From Agrilactobacillus composti DSM 18527 = JCM 14202 (GTDB taxonomy: Bacteria; Bacillota; Bacilli; Lactobacillales; Lactobacillaceae): DNA of 64,000 nt. The notes under the pieces were generated by a model. The model made no database searches. It saw only the letters and a program-made list of their open reading frames with translations, and had not been told where the DNA came from. The stretch's first letter is position 1. Every line of letters starts with the position of its first letter. The translations under genes were made by a program, and so were the position numbers. The stretch lies in contig NZ_AZGA01000057.1 of NCBI RefSeq assembly GCF_001436375.1, positions 57,221 through 121,220 on the forward strand, read 5' to 3'. This document shows, one piece after another, positions 44,644 through 54,007 of this stretch.

Positions 44644-46024
44644 GTTGTCGCTCCTTATGTCCGTGGCGTTCTAGGAAGTTTTTCAAGAAATGGGCTTCAA
44701 TGTAGCTGTTATTGCCGGCCCCGGCTAAAAATGTGGGGTCGTCTAATAAGGCCCGTTGAAAAGCTCGATTGGATTGAATCCCTTCGATATCCAGCTCCTC
44801 TAAAATCCGGCGCATCCGGGCAATGGCGATGTCTCGAGTCTGACCGTGGGTGATGAACTTGGCAATCATGGAATCATAATAAGGGGATACATCCCCACCA
44901 GAATAAACGCCGCTGTCAATGCGCACCCCCACGCCGCCGGTTGGCAAATAGAGATAATCCAAGTGACCGGCAGAAGGCATGAAATTCTTGTCCGGGTCTT
45001 CGGCGTTGATTCGACATTCCAAAGCATAACCATTTAACGTCAAATCACTTTGGGCGAAGGGTAAATCTAGCCCCGCTGCCACTAAAATTTGGGCCCGGAC
45101 CAAGTCGGTGCCAGTGACCATTTCGGTGATAGGATGTTCCACTTGGATGCGGGTATTCATTTCCATGAAATAAAAATGATGGTCGCTATCCATGAGAAAC
45201 TCCACCGTGCCGGTATTCACGTAGTCGATGACGCTGGCCGCAGCCAAAGCCGTTTCCCCCAGCTGTTGGCGTTCAGTGGCATTCAAAACCGGACAAGGGG
45301 TTTCTTCCAAGACCTTTTGGTGATTCCGTTGCAGGGAACAATCCCGCTCTGGAAAATAAACCCCGTGGCCGTTTTGGTCCCGAAAAATTTGGACCTCCAC
45401 GTGCTTGGCCGGACTGATGATTTTTTCCAAATACATGTCACTGTCATTAAAAGCACCCTTAGCTTCCCGGCGAGCTTCTTCAAAGGCTGCCGCCAGTTGA
45501 TCGGCGCTATCCACCCGGCGAATACCTTTACCACCACCACCAGCGGCGGCTTTTAGTAACACGGGATAACCCACGTCCGCGGCAATTTTCTTAGCTTCGG
45601 CTAAACTGCTAATGGTACCTACACTGCCGGGGATCACGGGAATATTATGGGCGTGCATGGTATGCCGGGCTTTGGCTTTATCCCCCATGAGATCAATGGT
45701 CTCAGGTTTGGGGCCAATGAAGTCAATTTGACACTCGGCACACATTTGCGCAAACTCACTACTTTCAGACAAAAAGCCAAAACCAGGATGAATGGCTTGT
45801 GCACCAGTTAAGATCGCCGCCGACAAAATATTGCGCTCATTCAAATAAGAGGCCACTGGCATGGGACCACCCACACAAACGGCTTCATCTGCTAATTTCA
45901 CATGGAGGCTGTTAACATCAGCCCTTGAATAAATCGCAACCGAGCGAATGCCTAATTCCTTAAGCACTCGAATAATGCGCACGGCGATTTCGCCACGATT
46001 GGCGACTAAGACTTTCTGGTACAT
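44612..46024 (-). CDS. accC: Biotin carboxylase subunit of acetyl-CoA carboxylase
   Basis: 470 residues. ATP-grasp enzyme: VANRGEIAVRIIR at the start, the glycine-rich ATP loop AAAGGGGKGIRRV near 159, EMNTRIQVEHPITEMVTG near 286 and RINAEDP near 336. Carboxylates biotin on AccB. The C-terminal tail of about 20 polar residues runs into accD. Confidence 0.97.
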   Translation of the reverse strand: MYQKVLVANRGEIAVRIIRVLKELGIRSVAIYSRADVNSLHVKLADEAVCVGGPMPVASYLNERNILSAAILTGAQAIHPGFGFLSESSEFAQMCAECQIDFIGPKPETIDLMGDKAKARHTMHAHNIPVIPGSVGTISSLAEAKKIAADVGYPVLLKAAAGGGGKGIRRVDSADQLAAAFEEARREAKGAFNDSDMYLEKIISPAKHVEVQIFRDQNGHGVYFPERDCSLQRNHQKVLEETPCPVLNATERQQLGETALAAASVIDYVNTGTVEFLMDSDHHFYFMEMNTRIQVEHPITEMVTGTDLVRAQILVAAGLDLPFAQSDLTLNGYALECRINAEDPDKNFMPSAGHLDYLYLPTGGVGVRIDSGVYSGGDVSPYYDSMIAKFITHGQTRDIAIARMRRILEELDIEGIQSNRAFQRALLDDPTFLAGAGNNSYIEAHFLKNFLERHGHKERQHESLQKKAVR

Positions 46025-46039
46025 AGTTTTTTCTCTCCT

Positions 46040-46465
46040 TTAGGACACCATGAAGGTAATTGTGGCACTGCAGATGACTTGGCCATCAACAGACACAGTG
46101 CCTTCCCCAACACCGGCATTTTGCCGCAATTTCGTTAATTCTACCGCAATTTCCAGGGTATCCCCAGGGGTCGCCCAGCCACTAAAGGCGGCTTTTTCGA
46201 TCCCGCCGAAAAAGGCGATATGTCCCGCAAACTCTGGCAGGGACAATAAAGCCACAGCCCCAGTTTGGGCCAGGGATTCCACCATGAGCATTTGCGGATA
46301 GCGGGCCGGGCCCTTGGCATAGCCTTGGACCACCGCTTCATTGTTGGTGATATTTTTAATGGCTGAACAACTCTTGCCAGCCTCTAAAGCCACCACCCGG
46401 TCAATGAGCAACATGGGATAACGGTGGGGTAAGATTTGTTGAATGTCCACATTTACTTGGGTCAT
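46040..46465 (-). CDS. fabZ: FabZ-family protein lacking the catalytic histidine
   Basis: 141 residues, hotdog fold. It starts like FabZ (ILPHRYPMLLIDRVVALE) and keeps MVESLAQ with the catalytic-helix Glu. The usual QGHFPGHPVMPG motif reads QGYAKGPARYPQ, so the conserved active-site His is Tyr. It sits between accB and accC where lactobacilli usually have a second fabZ. Either an inactive or structural paralogue or one with changed chemistry; the intact paralogue is at 52683. Confidence 0.88.
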   Translation of the reverse strand: MTQVNVDIQQILPHRYPMLLIDRVVALEAGKSCSAIKNITNNEAVVQGYAKGPARYPQMLMVESLAQTGAVALLSLPEFAGHIAFFGGIEKAAFSGWATPGDTLEIAVELTKLRQNAGVGEGTVSVDGQVICSATITFMVS

Positions 46466-46477
46466 TTTACCCCCTCC

Positions 46478-46942
46478 TTAATCCGGTTGAATCGTCATCA
46501 ATGGTTGATCGAAGTCCACCATATCTTCATTGTGCACGTCAATGCTGACAACGGTGCCGTTAAACTCACTTTTAACTTCCGTCAGCATTTTCATAGCTTC
46601 AATGACACAGACGATTTGCCCCTTTTGGATGTGGTCCCCCACATGGACGTAATTATTTTTATCTGGGGCTGGTTGTAGATAAACCACCCCCACCAATTGG
46701 GCCTTGATCACACTGCGTTTGTCTGGAACTTTAGCAGCTGGCTTGCCCGCACCGCCGGCTTTAGCCGGGGCTGTTGCTGGGGCCGCATTAGCCGCGACTG
46801 GTCCTGGGATACTAGGGGCCACCGGGGCACTGGTTTCATTCTTGCTTAAATAAACATGAGCCCCGTCAAAATCCAGGTCCATTTCCCGAACCGTGGATTC
46901 ATCGAAGGTCTGTAATAACTTAAATAATGTCTCTTGATCCAT
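46478..46942 (-). CDS. accB: Biotin carboxyl carrier protein
   Basis: 154 residues: an N-terminal acidic region, an Ala/Pro-rich linker (about 50-75) and the biotinyl domain with VIEAMKMLTEV near 116, whose Lys in AMKM is biotinylated. Carries carboxyl groups from AccC to AccAD. Lies 3 nt after fabF. Confidence 0.95.
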   Translation of the reverse strand: MDQETLFKLLQTFDESTVREMDLDFDGAHVYLSKNETSAPVAPSIPGPVAANAAPATAPAKAGGAGKPAAKVPDKRSVIKAQLVGVVYLQPAPDKNNYVHVGDHIQKGQIVCVIEAMKMLTEVKSEFNGTVVSIDVHNEDMVDFDQPLMTIQPD

Positions 46943-46945
46943 TGC

Positions 46946-48181
46946 TTATACACCTCGCCATTTCTTCATTGCTAATACGGCATCATGACCGCCAAAACCG
47001 AAGGAATTGCTGATGGCATAATCCACAGTGGCGTTTTGATTGGCTTCAGTGACCAAGTTGACCTGACAGTCAGGATCTTGTTCTGTGACCCCAACGTTGA
47101 TTGGCATTTTATCTTTTTGCAACGCTGTCAACGTAGCGATGGCTTCAATGGCCCCCGCCGCCCCTAACAAGTGGCCGGTCATGCTCTTAGTGGAGCTGAC
47201 TAAAACATCAGGATCCTTGCCAAAGACCGTGTTGATGGCGATGGCTTCCATGACGTCATTGGCCTTGGTGCTGGTGCCGTGGGCATTGATATAACCCACT
47301 TGATCTGGGGTGATATCCGCGTCATCGATAGCGATTTGCATGGCATTGGCCGCACCGGCGCCGGTTGGATCTGGGGAGGTCATATGATAGGCGTCACAGG
47401 TACTGCCGTAACCCACGATTTCGCCATAAATCTTGGCACCCCGGGCTAGGGCATGTTCTAAATCTTCCAACACCAAAGTGCCAGAGCCTTCGGATAATAA
47501 GAAGCCTGAGCGCTTGGTGTCAAACGGAATCGATGCTTGGGCTGGATCCGTGGCGCGGGTGATGGCCGTTAGGGCCGTAAAGCCGCCCACGCCCATCACG
47601 TTATTCACCGCTTCCGCACCGCCGGAGATCATCATGTCCGCCCGCCCACTTTGAATGTGGTGAAAAGCTTGTCCCAAGGCATCCGTGGATGAGGAACAAG
47701 CCGTCACGATACATTGACAGGTGTTCTTGGCTTTAAAGCGCATGGCAATATTGCCCGCCGCCATGTTGGCGATGGTTTCCGGGATAAACATCGGTGAAAT
47801 TCGATCCGCACCCTTGGTATACATCTTCACCACTTGTTCAGTCATGGTGGTCAAACCACCAATCCCCGAGCCATACATCACGCCTAAACGTTCAGGGGCA
47901 ACCACGCCTTCTTCAAAGTTAGCGTCGGCCATGGCTTCTAGGGCTGAATAAACAGCGTATTGGGAAAATAGATCCATCCGCTTCGTATCTTTTTTGTTCA
48001 GCCGAACCACCGGGTCAAAATCTCTGACATCCCCGGTCAAGGTGACATTTAAATCAGAAGCATCAAAGTGGGTAATTGGCCCCGCAGCCAGCTTATTGGT
48101 ATAAAGGCCGTCGATGAAACTCTTGACGTCATTACCAATAGGCGTCACGGCACCAATACCGGTCACAACAACTCTACGCAA
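46946..48181 (-). CDS. fabF: 3-oxoacyl-ACP synthase II
   Basis: 411 residues. Elongating condensing enzyme with Cys in TACSSSTDALG near 162, His in NAHGTSTKANDVME near 302, and His in GHLLGAAGAIE near 339. Start RRVVVTGIGAVTPIG is typical. Adds malonyl-ACP-derived two-carbon units. Confidence 0.96.
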   Translation of the reverse strand: MRRVVVTGIGAVTPIGNDVKSFIDGLYTNKLAAGPITHFDASDLNVTLTGDVRDFDPVVRLNKKDTKRMDLFSQYAVYSALEAMADANFEEGVVAPERLGVMYGSGIGGLTTMTEQVVKMYTKGADRISPMFIPETIANMAAGNIAMRFKAKNTCQCIVTACSSSTDALGQAFHHIQSGRADMMISGGAEAVNNVMGVGGFTALTAITRATDPAQASIPFDTKRSGFLLSEGSGTLVLEDLEHALARGAKIYGEIVGYGSTCDAYHMTSPDPTGAGAANAMQIAIDDADITPDQVGYINAHGTSTKANDVMEAIAINTVFGKDPDVLVSSTKSMTGHLLGAAGAIEAIATLTALQKDKMPINVGVTEQDPDCQVNLVTEANQNATVDYAISNSFGFGGHDAVLAMKKWRGV

Positions 48182-48237
48182 AGTAATTCCTCCTAGTTTA
48201 TAAATCCATGTTCCGAAGATCAGCGGCCGCCTGCAAG

Positions 48238-48969
48238 CTACATGTACATGCCGCCATTCACACTAATGGTTTGGCCGGTAATATAGTCGTTTTCGGCTAA
48301 GAAAATGGCCGTGTGGGCAATTTCTTCAGGTTCAGCGGCCCGTTTCAACGGGATCCGAGCCAATAGTTCAGCCTGGACTTTGTCGCTGAGCTCTGTGGTC
48401 ATCGCCGTATTGACCATCCCTGGGGCAATGGCATTACAGCGAATCCCCCGCAATGCCCCTTCTAAAGCCGTGGTCTTGGTTAAACCCAAGATACCCGCTT
48501 TAGCAGCACTGTAATTGGCTTGGCCGATATTGCCGGTCAAAGCCACTACGGAGGAAATATTGATAATACTGCCAGATTTTTGTTTATACATTAATTTCAA
48601 AGCCGGTTGCAACACGTTAAAGGTGCCCAACAGGTTGGTCTGGATGACTTTCATAAAATCATCTGCCCCCATGCGCAACAATAACTGGTCGTCGGTGATG
48701 CCGGCATTATTCACCAGCACATCCAAGGACCCATATTGGGCTTTGATGGCCTTCACCAAAGTTTGGCCGTCTTTGGGATCACTGATATCCCCAATGGCAG
48801 TGCCCACTTCATGGTTGAAGTCGGCAAATTCGGCCAAAGTTTCAGGGGCAATGTCATGGCGGCTATTTAACACCACTTGGGCGCCTTTGGCCGCAAAGGC
48901 CAGGGCAATGGCTTTACCAATGCCCCGGGAAGAACCGGTGACAAAAACAACTTTATCTGTTAAATTCAT
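48238..48969 (-). CDS. fabG: 3-oxoacyl-ACP reductase
   Basis: 243 residues. SDR with cofactor site TGSSRGIGKAIA at 11-22, NNAG near 87, catalytic Ser in INISSVVAL near 137 and YSAAKAG near 152. Overlaps fabD by 4 nt. NADPH-dependent reduction in each elongation cycle. Confidence 0.96.
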   Translation of the reverse strand: MNLTDKVVFVTGSSRGIGKAIALAFAAKGAQVVLNSRHDIAPETLAEFADFNHEVGTAIGDISDPKDGQTLVKAIKAQYGSLDVLVNNAGITDDQLLLRMGADDFMKVIQTNLLGTFNVLQPALKLMYKQKSGSIINISSVVALTGNIGQANYSAAKAGILGLTKTTALEGALRGIRCNAIAPGMVNTAMTTELSDKVQAELLARIPLKRAAEPEEIAHTAIFLAENDYITGQTISVNGGMYM

Positions 48970-49895
48970 GCGTTCATCGCTCCTTGCAAAGCTGATACCG
49001 TGGCAGTCAATGTGTCTTGGTCTTCAACATGATAGGTCTTCACACCTTTTAACGTCTTGCGGGCAAAGCCACTTAAAGTGTGGCCCGGGCCCACCTCAAC
49101 CAAGGTGTCCACGCCCATATCCGCTAGTTTTTGCAAACATTGAGCAAAATGGGTGGGCTCAGTAATTTGGTCGATCAACGTTTCAGCGGTGTTCACATGA
49201 TCAAAAGGCACCACCAAGGTATTGCTCAAAGTAAGCACTTTGGGATCTTTGAAAGCAGCTGCCCGTAAGTCGGCGCTTAAATTAACCGCCGCATAGGACA
49301 TCAACGGGGTGTGAAAGGCCCCAGCAACTTTTAAGGGAATGGTTTTAAAACCAGCGTCATCTAATTGTACCTTGGCTAAATCAACGGCCGTTGCATCCCC
49401 GCCGATCACCACTTGTTTGCTGGTGTTGTAGTTACAAATATTCACATAACCGGCCTTGATATTCCCGCAGATTTCAGCCACTTTGGCGTGGTCTTTGGTC
49501 ATCACGGCCACCATTTTGCCTTTAGACTTCTCAGCAGCGGTCTGCATCAATTGGCCCCGTTTGGTGACCAGTTGAATCCCCGTCTTTAGATCCAGGGCGT
49601 CTGCCCCAATCAAGGCGCTGTATTCCCCTAGACTCAAGCCTAGATGGGCCACGGGTTTTGGCAATTGGTCCGCCACTAGGGCATGGACCCCTAAACTCAT
49701 GGCCACCACCATGGGTTGTAACATGGCGGTGTTAGCTAAGGCGGCTTCGTCATGGACTTTGGCTTGGATGTCAAAGCCACAAGCTGCACTGGCCTGGTCA
49801 ATGATATCGCGATAAGTTTTGTAATTATCATAAAGGTCTTGGCCCATATTCAAATATTGAGCCCCTTGGCCTGAAAATAAATACGCTAATTTCAT
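48966..49895 (-). CDS. fabD: Malonyl-CoA:ACP transacylase
   Basis: 309 residues. FSGQGAQYLNMG at the start and the nucleophile elbow GLSLGEYSAL near 88. The residue before Ser is Leu where His is more common, while the serine is kept. Catalytic His lies in GAFHTPLM near 200. Transfers malonyl from CoA to ACP. One-base overlap with fabK. Confidence 0.94.
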   Translation of the reverse strand: MKLAYLFSGQGAQYLNMGQDLYDNYKTYRDIIDQASAACGFDIQAKVHDEAALANTAMLQPMVVAMSLGVHALVADQLPKPVAHLGLSLGEYSALIGADALDLKTGIQLVTKRGQLMQTAAEKSKGKMVAVMTKDHAKVAEICGNIKAGYVNICNYNTSKQVVIGGDATAVDLAKVQLDDAGFKTIPLKVAGAFHTPLMSYAAVNLSADLRAAAFKDPKVLTLSNTLVVPFDHVNTAETLIDQITEPTHFAQCLQKLADMGVDTLVEVGPGHTLSGFARKTLKGVKTYHVEDQDTLTATVSALQGAMNA

Positions 49896-50851
49896 TAAAT
49901 AAATCTCCCAGCGTTTTGTAATAAGGCGTCGGTTTCTTGCACTAAGTCTTGAATAATTTCAGCAGCAGGTTGGATCTTTTTCACCAAGCCCGCAATTTCA
50001 CCGGCCATAAAGGAACCTGTTTCCTTGTCCCCTTCTTGCACAGCCCGGCGCAGACTACCGTTACCCAATTCATCTAATTTAGAGAAATCTGGGTTCGGTT
50101 GTTGGGCTTCAGCTTTTTCCATTTTCAAGAACTTCTTGCTCATCTTGGTCTTCAAGACCCGCACCGGGGCCCCGGCATATTGACCGGTGACTTGGGTGTC
50201 GATATCTTTGGCCTTGAGCACCGCATTTTTGTAGTTGGCGTGAATATTGGTCTCTTCAGCGGCTAAAAAGCGGGTACCCATTTGCACCCCACTAGCCCCT
50301 AACATGAAAGCGGCGGCAATCCCGCGGCCATCGCCAATACCCCCGGCCGCAAAGACGGGAATATCCACGGCATCTACCACTTGGGGTACCAAGGCCATGG
50401 TGGTCAATTGGCCAATATGGCCGCCGGACTCCATGCCTTCAGCTACCACGCCGTCAACGCCAGTACGGGCCATCATGCGGGCCATGGCAGCTGAAGCCAC
50501 CACCGGCACCACTTTACTGCCAGCCGCTTTAAAGGCGTCTATGTACTTGCCCGGATCCCCAGCTCCCGTGGTGACCACGGGGACGTGGGCATCTAGAACA
50601 ACTTTGATGACTTCATCCACAAAAGGCGATAAAAGCATCACGTTGACCCCAAACGGTTTGTCCGTTAAGCTGCGAGCAACTTTGATTTGTTCGGCCACTA
50701 CCGCCCCTGGGGCATTGCCGGCACCGATGATGCCTAAGCCACCACCGTTTGAAACTGCTGCAGCCAATTGGCCGTCAGCTACCCAAGCCATCCCACCTTG
50801 AATAATGGGGTAGCGGATTCCTAGATCCTCAAAAAAGGCCGTTGCTTTCAT
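49895..50851 (-). CDS. fabK: Enoyl-ACP reductase II (FMN, FabK type)
   Basis: 318 residues, nitronate-monooxygenase-like TIM barrel. PIIQGGMAWVADGQLAAAVSNGGGLG near residue 15, FGVNVML near 68, EGMESGGHIG near 137 and AAGGIGDGRGIAAAFMLGASGVQMGTRF near 174 are FMN-binding segments. Reduces enoyl-ACP in each cycle; no fabI is seen. Confidence 0.95.
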   Translation of the reverse strand: MKATAFFEDLGIRYPIIQGGMAWVADGQLAAAVSNGGGLGIIGAGNAPGAVVAEQIKVARSLTDKPFGVNVMLLSPFVDEVIKVVLDAHVPVVTTGAGDPGKYIDAFKAAGSKVVPVVASAAMARMMARTGVDGVVAEGMESGGHIGQLTTMALVPQVVDAVDIPVFAAGGIGDGRGIAAAFMLGASGVQMGTRFLAAEETNIHANYKNAVLKAKDIDTQVTGQYAGAPVRVLKTKMSKKFLKMEKAEAQQPNPDFSKLDELGNGSLRRAVQEGDKETGSFMAGEIAGLVKKIQPAAEIIQDLVQETDALLQNAGRFI

Positions 50852-50868
50852 TTGTTCGACTCCTTAAC

Positions 50869-51105
50869 TTAGGCTTGCTTTTCCACGTAATCAACTAAAT
50901 CTTTAACGGTATCAATGCCATCTTCAGCTTCGATTTTCACATCAAATTCGTCTTCGATTTCGTTGATGATTTCAAAGATATCTAAGCTATCAGCGTCAAA
51001 GTCGTTTTTGAAATTAGATTCCAATTTAACTTCTTCAGGTTCTTTGTCTAATTGATCAGCGATGATGTCTTGAATTTTTTTGAAAGTTTCTGCGTTGTCT
51101 GCCAT
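50869..51105 (-). CDS. acpP: Acyl carrier protein
   Basis: 78 residues, highly acidic. The phosphopantetheine-bearing serine is in DFDADSLDIFEI near residue 36. A normal 3-30 nt spacing to fabK follows, and a 93-nt AT-rich gap precedes it. Confidence 0.96.
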   Translation of the reverse strand: MADNAETFKKIQDIIADQLDKEPEEVKLESNFKNDFDADSLDIFEIINEIEDEFDVKIEAEDGIDTVKDLVDYVEKQA

Positions 51106-51198
51106 GGTTAAATACCATCCTTTATTTTTTATAGTTTTAATTTATTTTTTGATAACTCTGTAACCTAATTTAAAAGTGGTGCGCTTGCTAAGCTGTGC

Positions 51199-52188
51199 TT
51201 AAAATCTGATAATCTCAGAACCCAAGGTCAAGCCCCCGCCAAAACCGGCTAAGGCGATGACACTCCCAGGTTTGATTTTACCAGCGGCGTTTAATTCGTC
51301 CAATAAAATGGGCACGCTGGCGGCTGAGGTATTCCCATACTCACTGATATTCATTGGGAACTTCTCAATAGGTTGGTGCAGTTTTTTGGCGATGACTTCC
51401 ACGATACGGGCGTTGGCTTGGTGTAAGACGAACAAGTCCACATCATCAGCCGTCAAGTTAGCTTGTTCTAAGGCCCGGTTGATGGACTTAGGCACATTTC
51501 TCGTGGCAAAGGTATAAACTGCCCGACCATCCATGGTGACGTACTTACCAGGATTATCCTTGGTGGCACCCGCACTAAATGGGGAGTTGTTTTGGGTACC
51601 GGCCATGGTGATTTTATCCCCCAAGTCCCCCATACTCAACAAGTCTTCGCCTAAGAACATTTCCCCAGGTTCAGCGTTCTTTTCTAACAAAACGCCCCCA
51701 GCCCCGTCGCCAAATAAGACGGCGGTGGTCCGGTCTTCCCAGTCCGTGTACTTGGACAAAACTTCGGCGCCGATCAAAATCCCCTTGTTGTAGTTAGGGT
51801 TTGCAAATAAGCCCCGGACCACACTCAAGCCATAAATAAAGCCGGAGCAGGCGGCATTTAAATCAAAGACAAAGGCGTTCTTAGCACCGATGGCCTTTTG
51901 CACACAAGCGGCAGCGGTGGGTACGGCTTCGGAAGCACTGGCCGTGGCCACCACGATGAAGTTGATGTCTTCTGGATCCACCTGACTTTGTTTTAACAAG
52001 TCTTCAGCCACATTGACCACCAAATCCGTGGTATCTTCGTCAGTGACCACGTGGCGGCGTTTGATCCCCGTCCTAGAGCTGATCCATTCGTCATTGGTAT
52101 CCATAATTTGGGCCAAATCATCATTTGAAATCACTTTGCTAGGTGTATAATGTGCAGTTTTTGTAATTTTGAGCAAAATTAAAGCCAT
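51199..52188 (-). CDS. fabH: 3-oxoacyl-ACP synthase III (initiating)
   Basis: 329 residues. Cys in LNAACSGFIYG near 115, His in VLHQANARI near 257, and Asn in YGNTSAASVP near 287 form the triad. Condenses an acyl-CoA primer with malonyl-ACP. Its primer could include branched acyl-CoA from the dehydrogenase complex downstream (inference). A TTG five codons in is a possible alternative start, giving the MLKITKTAHY N-terminus common in the family. Confidence 0.95.
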   Translation of the reverse strand: MALILLKITKTAHYTPSKVISNDDLAQIMDTNDEWISSRTGIKRRHVVTDEDTTDLVVNVAEDLLKQSQVDPEDINFIVVATASASEAVPTAAACVQKAIGAKNAFVFDLNAACSGFIYGLSVVRGLFANPNYNKGILIGAEVLSKYTDWEDRTTAVLFGDGAGGVLLEKNAEPGEMFLGEDLLSMGDLGDKITMAGTQNNSPFSAGATKDNPGKYVTMDGRAVYTFATRNVPKSINRALEQANLTADDVDLFVLHQANARIVEVIAKKLHQPIEKFPMNISEYGNTSAASVPILLDELNAAGKIKPGSVIALAGFGGGLTLGSEIIRF

Positions 52189-52196
52189 CCCTTTCT

Positions 52197-52673
52197 TTAT
52201 ATCCGGGTTGATACGGTATTCGGCCGACCCTCTAAGAAGTTTAGCAGATGATCAATGGCCTTTTCAATCAGGCTGATCTCATGATCACTAAACCCCTGTA
52301 AGAAAGTATCCACCATCTTCCGATGAAACGAAGCATGGAGCCGATAAACGGAGCGACCTTTTCTGGTCAATCCCAGGCGGATCACCCGGCGATCGTGTTC
52401 GCCCCGTAGCCGCAACACATAGCCTTTACGGGCTAAATTATTCACGGTGGCGGTCAATGTCCCGGGGTTAATGGACAGCTCCTTGGACACTTGGGAGCTG
52501 GTTTTATGTTCATACATTGAAATGGCATTGATCGCATGGATTTCTTTAATGGATAAATCACTAAAGGGACCCTTTTTTAATTCTTTTTCTTCAATATTGG
52601 TAATATCCCGGTAAGCCTGAACGAGTTTGGTGTTAATTCTTTGTTTAACATCACCAGTCACGCGGTTTTCCAC
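52197..52673 (-). CDS. fabT: MarR-family repressor of fatty-acid genes
   Basis: 158 residues, winged helix. VSKELSINPGTLTATVNNLARKG and LRGEHDRRVIRLGLTRKG are the recognition helix and wing. By position between fabZ and fabH it is FabT, which represses the operon with acyl-ACP as corepressor in streptococci and enterococci. Confidence 0.92.
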   Translation of the reverse strand: MENRVTGDVKQRINTKLVQAYRDITNIEEKELKKGPFSDLSIKEIHAINAISMYEHKTSSQVSKELSINPGTLTATVNNLARKGYVLRLRGEHDRRVIRLGLTRKGRSVYRLHASFHRKMVDTFLQGFSDHEISLIEKAIDHLLNFLEGRPNTVSTRI

Positions 52674-52682
52674 CTTCCATAG

Positions 52683-53108
52683 CTAATGTACCACAAAGGC
52701 TAGCTTGGCAAGGCAGGCTTTTTGCCCGTCTAATAAGACAGTGCCTTTGAATTCATAATCCTGGCCGTCTTTTTCAGTCAGTGCCACCTCATAGGTCAAT
52801 TCACTGCCGGGGGTGACGGTCTTTCGAAACTTGACCCGCTTTAAGCCCGCCAGTTCAATGACGGCGGCCTTATTTTGAGATTTGATAAAAATTCTGGCAG
52901 ATTGCTGTAGCCCCTCTACCAATAATACCCCCGGTACCACGGGTTCCCCAGGGAAATGGCCCTGAAAATAAGGGGCATCTACCGCAACGGTTTGATGGGC
53001 GGTGATAGAATTATCGTTAATCTCCAGGATTTCATCCACCATTAGCTCACTGCCCCGTTCTGGGATCAACGCTTCAATTGCTTTTAAAGAGAGACTAGTC
53101 ACGAGCAA
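52683..53108 (-). CDS. fabZ: 3-hydroxyacyl-ACP dehydratase FabZ (intact paralogue)
   Basis: 141 residues, probably from GTG 53108 with TAGGAGG upstream. The full active-site motif YFQGHFPGEPVVPGVLLVEGLQQ is present (His near 70, Glu near 84), unlike the paralogue at 46040. First gene of the operon. The N-terminal LIPERGSELMVDEI replaces the more usual LPHRYPFLLVD. Confidence 0.93.
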   Translation of the reverse strand: MLVTSLSLKAIEALIPERGSELMVDEILEINDNSITAHQTVAVDAPYFQGHFPGEPVVPGVLLVEGLQQSARIFIKSQNKAAVIELAGLKRVKFRKTVTPGSELTYEVALTEKDGQDYEFKGTVLLDGQKACLAKLAFVVH

Positions 53109-53119
53109 CCTCCTAAAAA

Positions 53120-53185
53120 ATTACTTCAAACATCAAAATATTTAACTTTAAGCATAGTACCCTGTAAGAAATAAAATGTCAAATT
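53120..53185 (-). promoter_or_regulatory. Promoter of the fatty-acid operon
   Basis: Minus strand: -35 TTGACA (53177-53182), 17-bp spacer and -10 TACTAT (53154-53159), a near-ideal sigma-A promoter. Just downstream of the start point lies TTTGATGTTTGAA (within 53123-53139), a possible imperfect FabT site at a roadblock position. Confidence 0.72.
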
Positions 53186-53890
53186 TCAGCTGTCCGTCAA
53201 CAACAGCTTAACCGCCGCCTCTAGGCGTTGCTGGCCTTGTTTGGGGGCAATGGCATTAAAGCCCTTACTTTGAATCAGGTGGGCACTTTTATAGCTCATA
53301 CTGACGAAATCTGCCGACAATTTTGGGTCGATGTCAATGATCCGCTCAAAAGCCGAATTACTGGTGACTAAAATTTTGTCATAGTCCTGGACTTGCAATA
53401 AATGAGCCAGCCGCAAAGCCTGCAAATAGGTGACACTATTTTTATAAACCACCAGGGCCTGCCAATTCTTGGCATTTAAATTGAGGGGATTATAGCGATC
53501 AGACAAGTCCCCCCGCAGCCAGAGGATTCGCTTACGAGCATACATCCGGGCCCGTAGCATGGTGGCCAGGGAATCCTGCTGTTCGCTGCGGCTGGTGAGC
53601 ACACTGTCAAACCCCGCCTTTTGGGCCAACAGTTGCAGGCGGGTACTGATCACCGCCAATTGGGGCTTTTTAGCCGAATTTTGAAAAAAGGGCTGAATAC
53701 ACTGGAGGGCAAAGCCGCTGGTCAAGGCCAAAATATCGGCACTTTTGATCAGTTGGATCTGCTTACGCTGTAAATGTAGGGGCGCTAACTCCGTGAGATT
53801 AATAAAGTCGGTTTGCTGCTGGAGCAGACGGGTCAACAGTCTGGTGGGCAAGCTTTTTTGCGAACGTGTGATTAAATATTTTTTTGCCAT
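53186..53890 (-). CDS. Uroporphyrinogen-III synthase (HemD)-like protein
   Basis: 234 residues. Two-lobed HemD-like pattern: KYLITRSQ at the start, ALTSGFALQCIQPFF near 55 and LVTSNSAFERI near 165. Real HemD closes the tetrapyrrole ring, but no other heme gene lies here and most lactobacilli cannot make heme. It may be a divergent HemD-fold protein of other function. Good ribosome site (CAGGAGA) at ATG 53890; own transcription unit. Confidence 0.55.
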   Translation of the reverse strand: MAKKYLITRSQKSLPTRLLTRLLQQQTDFINLTELAPLHLQRKQIQLIKSADILALTSGFALQCIQPFFQNSAKKPQLAVISTRLQLLAQKAGFDSVLTSRSEQQDSLATMLRARMYARKRILWLRGDLSDRYNPLNLNAKNWQALVVYKNSVTYLQALRLAHLLQVQDYDKILVTSNSAFERIIDIDPKLSADFVSMSYKSAHLIQSKGFNAIAPKQGQQRLEAAVKLLLTDS

Positions 53891-54007
53891 ATGGTCTCCT
53901 GTACCAAATTAATAAACAGTCATTGCGTTAATTTTATGGGAAATCGCCGCATTTTTCCAGTAAATTTATAATTTATTTTCATGAAACCATTATTTTGCGG
54001 GGAATAT

